From contig UQBE01000017.1 in NCBI GenBank assembly GCA_900539155.1, positions 1-36,308 of the forward strand: 36,308 nt of DNA, read 5' to 3'. The stretch comes from an uncultured Porphyromonas sp. (GTDB lineage: Bacteria; Bacteroidota; Bacteroidia; Bacteroidales; Porphyromonadaceae). The position numbers and the translations under genes were made by a program. Shown piece by piece: positions 8,147-15,982 of this stretch. Each line of letters starts with the position of its first letter. Position 1 is the stretch's first letter. The notes beneath the pieces were generated by a model that saw only the letters and a program-made list of their open reading frames with translations, ran no database searches and was not told where the DNA came from.

Positions 8147-8306
8147 AGCCCACTATAACTACACGCTCCGCTTACGTAGTTGTGGGCTCTCCCGAGGGGA
8201 TTAGGGTTTTACCCTAATGACCCACTCAGGGCGTTTCTCCCCTGAGAACCCAGAGCAAAGAGTGACCCTCTCTTTGCAATCTCCGCTTATGGGTTGCACC
8301 CCTAAG
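8147..8306 (+). other. Candidate oriT: five successive hairpins upstream of the relaxase gene
   Basis: Five inverted repeats lie in 160 bp: AGCCCAC...AACTAC / GTAGTTGTGGGCT (8147-8188), ATTAGGG/CCCTAAT (8200-8218), CTCAGGG/CCCTGAG (8225-8246), GCAAAGAG/CTCTTTGC (8255-8277) and CTTATGGG/CCCCTAAG (8286-8306, one mismatch). Three are followed by a similar TGACCC or GAACCC, so they look like diverged copies of one unit. Position just before a MobV-type gene fits an origin of transfer. The nick site cannot be placed by eye. Confidence 0.6.
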
Positions 8307-8372
8307 AACCCCATGCGTTTACGGACAGCGGAAAAGCAAACAATAAAGTACAAACCCAAAAAACAAGTATCT

Positions 8373-9776
8373 ATGGCAACAAAATCAAGCATACATATCA
8401 AGCCCTGCAATATCGCATCGAGTGAGGCTCACAACAGGAGGACTGCCGAATACATGCGCCACATCGGAGAGTCCAGAACCTATGTGGTTCCAGAACTCTC
8501 CACCGATAATGAGCAGTGGATAAATCCCGACTTCGGCAGTCCGGATTTGCGGATGCATTATGACAATATCAGACAGATGGTAAAGGAAAAGACCGGACGT
8601 GCCATGCAGGAAAAGGAGCGTGAACGCAAAGGCAAGAACGGTAAAATAGTCAAGATTGCGGGATGCTCCCCCATACGTGAAGGAGTGCTGCTTGTCAGGT
8701 CGGACACCACACTGGCAGACGTGCGTAAATTCGGTGAGGAGTGTCAAAGACGCTGGGGAATCACACCGCTGCAAATCTTCCTGCACAAGGATGAAGGGCA
8801 TTGGCTGAACGGTCAGCCGGAAGCGGAAGACAGGGAAAGCTTCAAAGTCGGGGACAGATGGTTCAAGCCGAACTATCATGCCCATATCGTTTTCGACTGG
8901 ATGAACCACGAAACAGGAAAGAGCCGAAAGCTCAATGACGATGACATGATGCAGATGCAGACCCTTGCATCCGACATCCTGCTGATGGAACGCGGGCAGT
9001 CAAAGGCTGTCACTGGTAAGGAGCATCTGGAACGGAACGACTTTATCATTGAGAAGCAGAAAGCTGAACTGCAACGCATGGATGCAGCCAAACGGCACAA
9101 AGAAGAACAGATAAATCTTGCCGAGCAGGAACTGAAACAGGTGAAATCAGAAATACGCACTGACAAGTTAAAGAAGACAGCCACCACGGCAGCGACAGCC
9201 ATAACTAGTGGAGTTGCTTCTCTTTTCGGGAGTGGAAAACTGAAAGAACTGGAACGTGCCAACGAAAAACTGCAAGACGAGGTTTCAAAACGGAACACCA
9301 ATATTGAAAAATTGCAGAGCCAAGTACAGCAGATGCAGAAACAGCATGATACGCAAATCCACAATCTCAGAGAAATGCACAGGCAGGAACTTGACATGAA
9401 AGAAAAAGAACTGTCACGGCTCGCCAGAATCATAGACAAGGCTTTCAGGTGGTTTCCGATGTTCAGGGAAATGCTGCGCATGGAAAAGTTTTGTGCCATG
9501 CTGGGATTCTCTAAAGAAATGACTGAAAGTCTTATAGTCAAAAAAGAAGCCCTGAAATGTAGCGGTAAAATCTATTCCGAGCAACACAGGCGGAACTTTG
9601 ATATAAAGGATGATATTTTAAGGGTGGAAAATGACCCTGACGATGAAAGCAGGCTGAACCTGACAATAAACAGGAAGCCGATTGCCGACTGGTTCAGGGA
9701 GCAATGGCACAGGCTTAGATATGGAGCAAGAGTGCCGCAACAGGAAGAAAGAAAAAGTAGAGGATTCAAATTATAA
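8373..9776 (+). CDS. mobA: MobV-family relaxase
   Basis: 467-residue mobilization protein (Pre/Mob family) that would nick the element at oriT and pilot the strand through a helper's conjugation apparatus. The N-terminal half has the metal-binding pattern FLHKDEGHW (about residues 134-142) and NYHAHIVFDW (about 167-176). The second half is a long coiled coil (about 210-350, KELERANEKLQDEVSKRNTN region). The start at 8373 (MATKSSIHIKPCNI) is where family similarity begins; the open frame upstream to 8217 is oriT-like hairpin DNA. The symbol follows the Tn4555 mobA usage and is by family resemblance. A bidirectional terminator follows at 9796. Confidence 0.88.
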   Translation: MATKSSIHIKPCNIASSEAHNRRTAEYMRHIGESRTYVVPELSTDNEQWINPDFGSPDLRMHYDNIRQMVKEKTGRAMQEKERERKGKNGKIVKIAGCSPIREGVLLVRSDTTLADVRKFGEECQRRWGITPLQIFLHKDEGHWLNGQPEAEDRESFKVGDRWFKPNYHAHIVFDWMNHETGKSRKLNDDDMMQMQTLASDILLMERGQSKAVTGKEHLERNDFIIEKQKAELQRMDAAKRHKEEQINLAEQELKQVKSEIRTDKLKKTATTAATAITSGVASLFGSGKLKELERANEKLQDEVSKRNTNIEKLQSQVQQMQKQHDTQIHNLREMHRQELDMKEKELSRLARIIDKAFRWFPMFREMLRMEKFCAMLGFSKEMTESLIVKKEALKCSGKIYSEQHRRNFDIKDDILRVENDPDDESRLNLTINRKPIADWFREQWHRLRYGARVPQQEERKSRGFKL

Positions 9777-9795
9777 TAGAAGCAATTTGATTAGT

Positions 9796-9837
9796 AATCT
9801 AAAAGCACTCCGATAACGATTAGAGTGCTTTTAGATT
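9796..9837. terminator. Bidirectional terminator between relaxase and cfxA
   Basis: A perfect 15-bp stem (AATCTAAAAGCACTC / GAGTGCTTTTAGATT) with a 12-nt loop sits between the convergent relaxase and cfxA genes. T-rich or A-rich sequence flanks it on both sides. Confidence 0.85.
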
Positions 9838-9868
9838 GTTTATCATTAATTATCAAAGCAAGTGCAGT

Positions 9869-10834
9869 TTAAGATTTTACTGAAGTTTGCATTAATAAAG
9901 AATATACTACAGCTGATATATGCGCAACATATTGTGACGCTTGTGATTCATTTCCCTTGAAATCCTTAACAAATACCGCTAAGGTATAACTGATATTATT
10001 AGGCAGACATATATAGGCAACATCATTGTGAGCTGCAAGAACACCATTTTCATTAACATAACCTGAACCTGTCTTATGCGCTATAACAACCCCTTCTTTA
10101 TCAAGAAGTGGAGCTGCTATCCTATCTACACCTGTTTTGCATTCTTTTAACGTATTCTTAATGAAACTTTGTTTCTCATCATCGATAAGACCTTCAGTAA
10201 ACAAACGATTCATCAACATTGCAGCACCAAGAGGAGATGTATAGTTAGAGTAAGCCTTGTTATGGTCAGCCGACATTTCCTCTTCCGTATAAGCTATCTG
10301 AAAACTTGAACGAGGAATGAGTGTGGCTATAAAACTATCTGTTTGAGCGACATTAACCATATCCTTAAACATAAGGTTGCTTGCATTGTTGTCACTCTGA
10401 GTAAGAGTATAACGCAGCAAATCTCTCACTGTCAATGATATGACTGGCCCTGAATAATCTTTCAGCATAGGACTCCAAGTCTTTGGGTCAAGTTTATCCC
10501 TATTTATATTTACTAAGGTATCAAGTGAAATTCCTTTATTGTCAAAGTCATTACAAAGAGCTAATGCCTGATGAACCTTAAACACACTCATCATAGGATA
10601 AACACTCTTATTATTGACCTTAACCGTATCTCTGTTATTAACAATAACCGCCACACCAATTTCGCCAGGACAAGCTGAGACAATTTGAGAAATGCTATCA
10701 GTCAAAACATTTGTTAAAGGAGGATTTGCGCTATCTTTTGTCGCTGATTTATGGAACAATGAAAATACCAAGATGAAAATGCAAACTAAAGCTATACTCA
10801 AAACTACGATTTGTTTTTTTCTGTTTTTTTCCAT
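9869..10834 (-). CDS. cfxA: CfxA-type class A beta-lactamase
   Basis: 321 residues, the usual CfxA length, and I recognise the sequence as CfxA. It hydrolyses penicillins and many cephalosporins in the periplasm. Class A motifs are present: S83-V-F-K86 (nucleophile Ser), S147-D-N149, a Glu-rich omega-loop region (YTEEEMSADH, 182-191) and K254-T-G256. An N-terminal hydrophobic segment (residues 9-27) serves as signal/anchor. Base composition is clearly richer in A+T than the rest of the element and the host flanks, so it was probably acquired separately. It is transcribed against the relaxase gene from a promoter near 10882. I do not assign an allele number. Confidence 0.97.
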   Translation of the reverse strand: MEKNRKKQIVVLSIALVCIFILVFSLFHKSATKDSANPPLTNVLTDSISQIVSACPGEIGVAVIVNNRDTVKVNNKSVYPMMSVFKVHQALALCNDFDNKGISLDTLVNINRDKLDPKTWSPMLKDYSGPVISLTVRDLLRYTLTQSDNNASNLMFKDMVNVAQTDSFIATLIPRSSFQIAYTEEEMSADHNKAYSNYTSPLGAAMLMNRLFTEGLIDDEKQSFIKNTLKECKTGVDRIAAPLLDKEGVVIAHKTGSGYVNENGVLAAHNDVAYICLPNNISYTLAVFVKDFKGNESQASQYVAHISAVVYSLLMQTSVKS

Positions 10835-10881
10835 GTTTATATTATTTATATTTGTTTGACGAGAATATCTTTATTTGCCGA

Positions 10882-10889
10882 CAAAGGTA
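10882..10889 (-). promoter_or_regulatory. cfxA promoter, -7 element
   Basis: On the minus strand this reads TACCTTTG, a match to TAnnTTTG, 48 bp upstream of the cfxA ATG. No clear -33 TTTG is present. The 360-bp MITE begins only about 40 bp further upstream (10930), so the -33 region is next to the insertion. Confidence 0.6.
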
Positions 10890-10929
10890 CATAACTTTAC
10901 GGAAAAATATGTTTCTAAAATATATAAAT

Positions 10930-11289
10930 CAGGGCAACCGCATCAAAATGTCAATAACCTGATAATCAATACTTGTCGATTTTGTATTAATAGGGATAAG
11001 TGGGGTGGATACAAGGATGAGAAGTTTCAACAATTTACAATATCCCCCCTTAAAAATGCATAATTTTGTATTTGTCTGAATAATAGCCTGTTGTCAAAAA
11101 TCATGTTTCTTAAAAAATATTACCCGCAAGGGAAATTTGAATTATATGGGGCAAAAAATCAATTTTTATGGGGTAGTAGTTTCGATTTGGACCAATGGTT
11201 TTTTTAGGAAAATGGACAATAAGGGAGAGGAGGAGGTTGAAAACTACGTTTGTTTCCTAAGCTAACGTTATTTTGATGCGGTTGCCCTG
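10930..11289. mobile_element. 360-bp MITE with 20-bp terminal inverted repeats and 9-bp target duplication
   Basis: CAGGGCAACCGCATCAAAAT at 10930-10949 is repeated perfectly inverted at 11270-11289. Both ends are flanked by an identical direct repeat TATATAAAT (10921-10929 and 11290-11298). The interior is A+T-rich and has no coding capacity for a transposase. These are the marks of a non-autonomous insertion mobilised by an unseen IS; a 9-bp duplication would suit IS4-like or similar families. It separates the cfxA promoter from the Abi_2 remnant. Confidence 0.88.
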
Positions 11290-11339
11290 TATATAAATAG
11301 ACAGCTGTGGGGAAAATGTGGGGAAAAATTAGATAATTA

Positions 11340-11377
11340 AAAAGGCTAAATGACTGAAAATAATCACTTAGCCTTTT
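11340..11377. terminator. Hairpin terminator
   Basis: AAAAGGCTAAATGA (11340-11353) pairs with TCACTTAGCCTTTT (11364-11377), 13 of 14 pairs, with a 10-nt loop and flanking A/T runs. It can act in either direction and lies just before the Abi_2 remnant. Confidence 0.65.
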
Positions 11378-11382
11378 AATCC

Positions 11383-11679
11383 GTACCCAGACCCGTACTT
11401 CGTAATTGCTGCGCCCATCATTCAAGACTGTCAAATCGGGTCTTTCCTGTCAAGCCAATGATGCCTATGCGTATGCCAAACACATGGATTACGGATTTCT
11501 CGTTCCGTGAACAAACACTTTATCCGCAACTCTGCTATGTGGTGTATTGGCTTAACTCCATTTCTATGGGCAACACTTTTGTTGCAGATTTCAAGCAGCT
11601 TTTATCGAAATACCCATCAGTAAGAACTCGTTTATTAGGCTTTCCTCATAATTGGGAACAAGAGCCTTTGTGGAGATAA
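11383..11679 (+). pseudogene. 3' remnant of an Abi_2-family (AbiD/F-like) gene
   Basis: Reading in frame from 11383 to the stop at 11677-11679 gives the C-terminal part of an Abi_2 protein. It contains LRNCCAHHSRLSNR (family motif LRN..CAHH.RL.NR), then FREQTLYPQLCYVVYWL, and a terminal GFPHNWEQEPLW. An in-frame stop lies just upstream and the start and N-terminal two thirds are missing. Abi_2 proteins are phage-abortive-infection factors; this copy is surely inactive. ATGs at 11458 and later are internal Met codons of the family, not a new start. Confidence 0.8.
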
Positions 11680-12052
11680 AATAATTGCCCTGTTTCTTAA
11701 AAAGCACTGGGGCAAACCAGCTCCGTCTTTAATTGTTTCCAATAAATGGATTGTTTCAAGCCCCTATAGAAAGAGAACAAAAATTCCTGTGTGAAAATTA
11801 ATCTACGACAAGGAGCAAGCAAGGAGCAATATCAAACAAAAATCAATACCTTTGCAGTACATATGAGATAGACCAAAACAAAAGTGGAATATCGGAAACG
11901 AATAGCAAGGAAAAGAGAAGAAACGACCCAAGTTGATGTCCTTTTTGAGTTAATAATCAATAAAAGCGTTAAATCTTCACCTTTTAGAATGTGCAATTAA
12001 AAATAACAACCATATTTCTGACTTATTATCTATAAAATATTGAGTAATAATC
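11680..12052. other. A+T-rich non-coding right end of the element
   Basis: I see no gene here. There is a direct repeat AAGGAGCAA (11810-11818 and 11821-11829) and a TACCTTTG promoter-like motif at 11847-11854 with no open reading frame behind it. The subterminal ATATTTCTGA at 12012-12021 is an inverted match to 1668-1677. It is probably an integrase arm-binding region plus debris of older genes. Confidence 0.5.
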
Positions 12053-12064
12053 GGTTGTAAATAC
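12053..12064 (+). repeat. Right core-type end of the cfxA element (attR)
   Basis: GGTTGTAAATAC is the inverted partner of GTATTTATAACC at 1637-1648. It is followed by TAATGTT (12065-12071), which belongs neither to the inverted motif nor to the restored host repeat. Confidence 0.65.
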
Positions 12065-12070
12065 TAATGT

Positions 12071-12355
12071 TGTCGTGTCCTTCCTTCGTTGACGATCCCC
12101 GACTCTGTTACTGCCATTGGAGACTTCGCTTTTGGGCGTTGCGAGAGTCTTACCTCGTTGACGATTCCCAACTCTGTCACCTCCATTAGAGATTGGACAT
12201 TATCTTGGTGCTTTAGTCTTACCTCGTTGACAATTCCTGACTCTGTCACCTCCATGGGACAAGGAGCTTTATATGGGTGCGATAATCTTAATCAGTCCAC
12301 TAGAGAGGAACTGGAACATAGATTTGGTGAGCGAATCTTTTGGTACGTGTGTTGA
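12071..12355 (+). pseudogene. Displaced 3' end of the kinase-like/leucine-rich repeat gene
   Basis: This is the missing C-terminal part of the gene at 403. From the Cys codon at 12071 it encodes three and a bit 23-residue repeats (SLTIPDSVTAIGDFAFGRC, TIPNSVTSIRDWTLSWC, TIPDSVTSMGQGALYGC) and a short tail ending in FGERIFWYVC. Joined to codon 411 of the 5' part it keeps frame and period. An in-frame TAA at 12065 shows that it cannot be read from the element. An ATG at 12089 is not a plausible start for a stand-alone protein. Confidence 0.85.
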
Positions 12356-12429
12356 CAGAAAGATTGCAGCGACATGACTATTGCCGAGAATAGGTGCAGC
12401 AAGAGAAATTATTACAAGTCTAGAAGCAT

Positions 12430-13392
12430 ATGAGTGTTGCTTTAAGCTTAATACTACCGAACGAGTGCTACAACATAGATGATAATAAGCTAGCTCTCGA
12501 GGTGTTTAACCAAACTATAGATAGAGTCATCAGTTACTTCGGAGGTCGGAAGCAGTTTGTCTCTGAGATTACTGTCCATAACTCGGACTCGGACGATTGG
12601 GGTGAGTATGAAGATCTAGAGGATGAGTATCCTGCGTATAGCTTTGACATACCATTGCTTAATGCATCTTGTCGTATGAGGCAAGGCTTTTGGGATATTT
12701 GGATCAACGCTAGATACAAAGATTACTTCTGGCCTATGGAGTTTGATAAGCATGGCTATCCCTACTTATGGGCTCGCGACGATGCCTTTGATGCGGCTAG
12801 GATATTTGGTTTTACGGAGGGCTGGGTCTGCGATGAGTTTCACTCGTGGAATAGTGAGCTAGTTGATCGTGAGGACAGCAGCTTCGCTTGTTGGCTGACA
12901 TTCGGGGCGGACGAAGAGGATGCTAAGGTTCATGAGTTTGACATCAGCATGTTCGGAGGAAAGGCTGATTTAGCAGATTATGAGACTAAGTATCACGATT
13001 CATTCAAAGAGTGCTTTGCTCTGGTTGAAGAGTTTGAGCAGCGGTTCCCTCAGTACAAGCTCCTTATGCTGGGACGTCCCAGCACCCCTTGGAGTCTAGT
13101 CGCAAAGGGCGAAGAGCTATTTGTAGTTAATCGAGCGACAGGTCAAAGTCTTACAGACTTCCCGATAGACAATTGTGAGGCTTGCTATAATGGTGCTGGC
13201 TTTACCATATTCAAAGGGGAGGCTAGTGCCTTCTTTAGTCCATCAGGAGAGCAACTGACAGACTACCGAGTAGGAGCCTTCGAGTGGAGCTGGAGCGAAG
13301 TGACGCTCTTCAGACAGGTTATTACGGATGTGGCATCAGGCGCACAGTTTTACAATGATGGCACTGAGGCTGACGAAGAGCCGCAATCTTGA
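12430..13392 (+). CDS. Hypothetical acidic protein
   Basis: 320 residues that I cannot place in a family. It is acidic and rich in Trp, Tyr and Phe, with no signal peptide or membrane segment, so it is probably cytoplasmic. Notable stretches are DSDDWGEYEDLEDEYPAY (about 53-70), FDKHGYPYLWARDDAFDAAR (about 104-123) and an acidic C-terminal tail (GTEADEEPQS). It starts 75 bp after the stop of the broken leucine-rich repeat gene and ends 26 bp before the ArgR-like gene, so all three may share transcription. If so, the cfxA insertion may have altered its expression. Confidence 0.75.
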   Translation: MSVALSLILPNECYNIDDNKLALEVFNQTIDRVISYFGGRKQFVSEITVHNSDSDDWGEYEDLEDEYPAYSFDIPLLNASCRMRQGFWDIWINARYKDYFWPMEFDKHGYPYLWARDDAFDAARIFGFTEGWVCDEFHSWNSELVDREDSSFACWLTFGADEEDAKVHEFDISMFGGKADLADYETKYHDSFKECFALVEEFEQRFPQYKLLMLGRPSTPWSLVAKGEELFVVNRATGQSLTDFPIDNCEACYNGAGFTIFKGEASAFFSPSGEQLTDYRVGAFEWSWSEVTLFRQVITDVASGAQFYNDGTEADEEPQS

Positions 13393-13417
13393 CAAGAAAT
13401 AGAAGAATTGGAGTAGT

Positions 13418-13927
13418 ATGAGTAAGCAAACGAAGAGTCAGCGGCTCGGTGTCATCGCCGACCTACTGAGGACCCACGAAGTAACAGACCAAGCGATGCT
13501 CCTCGAGCTATTGCGAGGACGTAACATATCCATCACGCAGGGGACGCTCTCGACCTACCTCTCTGAGCTGGGTGCCACCAAGGGGGTGCGCCCGGGCTCC
13601 TTCAAGTCGTGCTATCAGCTCCCCCTGATGCCGCAGGCTGACGCAGTCACGACGCAGCCTACGGGACTGATCTCTCCGACGGTTGGCTTCCGCTCGTATG
13701 CCCTCTCGGGGCAGATGCTGGTCATCCGCACGGAGCCTGGCTTTGCGCAGTCTATAGCGACCATCCTCGACAGCTCCTTGTCGTCGCTCACGCTCGGTAG
13801 TGTGGCGGGGTACGACACCATCATCGTAGCGCTTGCCGAGGAGGCGACCGATGGCGAGGTGATCGACTGGCTACACCAGATCATCCCCGAGTCTATCCTC
13901 GCGATAGGGAGGGGAAGGCGTGGTTGA
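13418..13927 (+). CDS. argR: ArgR-family arginine-responsive regulator
   Basis: 169 residues with both ArgR parts. The N-terminal winged helix (about 5-70) has the ISITQGTLSTYLSELG pattern of the DNA-recognition region. The C-terminal oligomerisation/arginine-binding domain (about 90-165) has GSVAGYDTIIVALAEE. In the family this last motif is usually GDDT with two Asp contacting arginine; here the first is Tyr, so ligand response may differ. It lies between an unknown gene and the DUF4492-cydAB cluster. It would control arginine metabolism genes elsewhere, though a local role cannot be excluded. Confidence 0.85.
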   Translation: MSKQTKSQRLGVIADLLRTHEVTDQAMLLELLRGRNISITQGTLSTYLSELGATKGVRPGSFKSCYQLPLMPQADAVTTQPTGLISPTVGFRSYALSGQMLVIRTEPGFAQSIATILDSSLSSLTLGSVAGYDTIIVALAEEATDGEVIDWLHQIIPESILAIGRGRRG

Positions 13928-13993
13928 CTTGACAAAATCGTTCTTTCTTATGACAAATTCCTCCAGCAGGCCTCTTCTTTAATCTAGAAACAC

Positions 13994-14001
13994 TACATTT
14001 G
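13994..14001 (+). promoter_or_regulatory. Putative promoter of the cyd cluster (TACATTTG)
   Basis: TACATTTG fits TAnnTTTG and lies 22 bp upstream of the ATG at 14024. No obvious -33 TTTG is seen. It would drive DUF4492-cydA-cydB. Confidence 0.55.
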
Positions 14002-14023
14002 TCGCAAATATCAGCTAGTGTTG

Positions 14024-14305
14024 ATGAATATGGATACAGAATCTACTGGTACAGCGCAGAAGTCCCGTGGGGTGCTTCGCTGGTTTTACGACCTTTATCG
14101 TGACGGGTTGCGGAGTCAAAGCCGCACGAGCCGTCTGCTGTGGATTATTGTAGCCATCAAGCTCTTTATCATGTTTGCCATCTTGCGTCCTATCTTCTTC
14201 CCGCGAGTTATTGCGGAGCAGGGAGACCGCGAGGCGCAGATCGAGTTCGTACAGCATCAGCTTACGGCACCTGTCATCGACACGCTTCATCAAGACAATC
14301 ACTAA
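14024..14305 (+). CDS. DUF4492 small membrane protein linked to cytochrome bd oxidase
   Basis: 93-residue protein with one transmembrane segment (LLWIIVAIKLFIMFAILRPI, about residues 42-61) between a basic N-terminal part (WFYDLYRDGLRSQS) and an acidic C-terminal helix. DUF4492 proteins are typically encoded just before cydA in Bacteroidota, and here the cydA ATG follows 17 bp after the stop. A role as an accessory subunit or assembly factor of the oxidase is likely but inferred from this linkage. The start may be ATG 14024 or 14030; GTG 14018 is less likely. Confidence 0.85.
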   Translation: MNMDTESTGTAQKSRGVLRWFYDLYRDGLRSQSRTSRLLWIIVAIKLFIMFAILRPIFFPRVIAEQGDREAQIEFVQHQLTAPVIDTLHQDNH

Positions 14306-14322
14306 CTTAACTATATAGCATA

Positions 14323-15954
14323 ATGAATGTAGATGCTTTACTCCTCTGGTCTAGATTGCAATTTGCTCTGACCGCATGCTATCACTGGCTCTTTGTGCCG
14401 CTCACGCTCGGACTGGGTGTGATCATGTCAATAGCCGAGACTAAGTACTATCGCACCAATCGCCCCGAGTGGAAGCGTTGGGCTATGTTTTGGCAGAAAC
14501 TCTTTGGTATCAACTTTGCCATCGGCGTCGCCACGGGACTCATCCTCGAGTTTGAGTTCGGTACCAACTGGTCCAACTACAGCTGGCTCGTAGGTGATAT
14601 CTTCGGAGCTCCGCTAGCTATCGAGGGTATCCTAGCCTTCTTTATGGAGGCGACCTTCATCGCTGTCATGTTCTTCGGGTGGAACAAGGTGAGCCGTGGC
14701 TTCCACCTAGCCTCTACCTGGCTAACCGTCATCGGTGCGACTATTTCGGCTGTCTGGATTCTTGTCGCTAACGCCTGGATGCAAGACCCTGTCGGTATGG
14801 CCTTCAACCCCGCTACCGTACGTAGTGAGATGGCCGACTTCTGGGCTGTGGCATTCTCTAGTACAGCGGTCAATAAGTTCTGGCATACGACTATCTCCTC
14901 TTGGGTGCTCGGCTCTGTCTTTGCGCTGGGTATCTGTGCCATCTACATCCTTCGTGGCAAGCACAAGGAGTTTGCACTGGCCAATAGTCGCATCATCGCT
15001 CCCTTCGGACTCGTCGCTGCCTTGCTCACGGTCTTCACGGGAGATACCTCTGGCTACAACGTGGCTCAGCGTCAGCCTATGAAGCTCGCTGCTATGGAGG
15101 CGCTCTACGATGCTGGCGAAAGTACCCCCGAAGGTAAGACGGCAGATGGCAAGGGCCTAGGGCTCAGTGCTATCGGTCTGCTCGACTGTGACAAGCTCAC
15201 GCCACTCGCTGAGGAGCACCAAGACCCATTCGTCTTCAACATGAAGATGCCTTCTATGCTCTCATGGCTCGGTACTCGCTCTACCGATGGCTATGTACCT
15301 GGCATCAACAACATCCTAGAGGGTGGTTACTACGATAAGGATGGCAACCAAGCACTCTCTGCCGATGAGCGTATGCGTCGTGGTAAGGTAGCTATCGAGG
15401 CGCTCGCTGCTTATGGCGAAGCGCAGAAGGCTGGTGACGCTGCCGAGATGGAGCGTCAGAATGCGATCATACAGGAGAACTTCGACCACTTTGGCTATGG
15501 TTATGTACAGGACAAGGCGGACCTCGTACCCAACGTACCGCTCATGTACTACTCCTTCCGTATCATGGTCGGCTGCGGCTTCCTCTTTATTCTTGTCCTC
15601 CTCCTCATCTGGATCTTGCAGCGTAAGAAGAGTGCTGAGGAGTTTGCACGTTATCGTTGGCTACACATCATCACGGTCATCTGCATCCCGCTAGCGTGGA
15701 TCGCCAGTCAGGCTGGATGGGTCGTCGCCGAGATGGGTCGTCAGCCATGGGCTATCCAGGATATGCTTCCGCTGAATGCAGCTGTCTCTAAGCTCGCACC
15801 CGCCAATGTGATGACCACGTTCATCATCTTTGCCGTACTCTTTACGATCCTCCTCATCGCAGAGGTGAGCATCATGGTCAAGGCGATCAAGCATGGCCCT
15901 GAGTCTCATCTGAATGATGTAGAGCAGCTCTTTAGCAAGCGTGAGAGTAAGTAA
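14323..15954 (+). CDS. cydA: Cytochrome bd ubiquinol oxidase subunit I
   Basis: 543-residue integral membrane subunit that oxidises quinol and passes electrons through hemes b558, b595 and d to oxygen. It begins LLLWSRLQFALTACYHWLFV, containing the conserved heme-ligand His region. It has about nine hydrophobic segments and the signature GWVVAEMGRQPWAI (about residues 464-477). The quinol loop lies around residues 250-400 and is hydrophilic with an insertion typical of Bacteroidota. In anaerobes such as Porphyromonas this high-affinity oxidase removes oxygen and supports nanaerobic respiration. cydB follows 28 bp downstream. Confidence 0.97.
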   Translation: MNVDALLLWSRLQFALTACYHWLFVPLTLGLGVIMSIAETKYYRTNRPEWKRWAMFWQKLFGINFAIGVATGLILEFEFGTNWSNYSWLVGDIFGAPLAIEGILAFFMEATFIAVMFFGWNKVSRGFHLASTWLTVIGATISAVWILVANAWMQDPVGMAFNPATVRSEMADFWAVAFSSTAVNKFWHTTISSWVLGSVFALGICAIYILRGKHKEFALANSRIIAPFGLVAALLTVFTGDTSGYNVAQRQPMKLAAMEALYDAGESTPEGKTADGKGLGLSAIGLLDCDKLTPLAEEHQDPFVFNMKMPSMLSWLGTRSTDGYVPGINNILEGGYYDKDGNQALSADERMRRGKVAIEALAAYGEAQKAGDAAEMERQNAIIQENFDHFGYGYVQDKADLVPNVPLMYYSFRIMVGCGFLFILVLLLIWILQRKKSAEEFARYRWLHIITVICIPLAWIASQAGWVVAEMGRQPWAIQDMLPLNAAVSKLAPANVMTTFIIFAVLFTILLIAEVSIMVKAIKHGPESHLNDVEQLFSKRESK

Positions 15955-15982
15955 TCACTAACCCCATAGACACACTATCATA

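Larger units (their letters stand above)
1637..12071. mobile_element. Integrated mobilizable cfxA element (Tn4555/NBU-like), ~10.4 kb
   Basis: Everything between the two halves of the leucine-rich repeat gene is foreign: tyrosine integrase, excisionase-like HTH protein, RepA-like ATPase, primase-like protein, MobV-type relaxase, cfxA and an Abi_2 remnant. The ends carry matching inverted 12-bp motifs, GTATTTATAACC at 1637-1648 and GGTTGTAAATAC at 12053-12064 (11 of 12 bases match as inverted repeats). Deleting 10,435 bp (1636-12070 or equivalent) restores the host frame and the 23-residue repeat exactly. The 7 bases TAATGTT at 12065-12071 are then left over and may be a coupling sequence brought in by the integrase. 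There are no conjugation genes, so transfer would need a helper element. The Tn4555-like label rests on gene content, not on a sequence comparison. Confidence 0.85.

Noticed and set aside
8217..8372. N-terminal extension of the relaxase
   Set aside because: The stretch is built of hairpins typical of an oriT region, and family similarity starts at the ATG at 8373.
11458..11679. Intact 73-residue gene
   Set aside because: It is the in-frame C-terminal end of an Abi_2 gene whose similarity continues upstream to 11383.
12089..12355. Independent small leucine-rich repeat gene
   Set aside because: The repeat continues upstream to the element junction and fits exactly to the 5' part at 403-1638.
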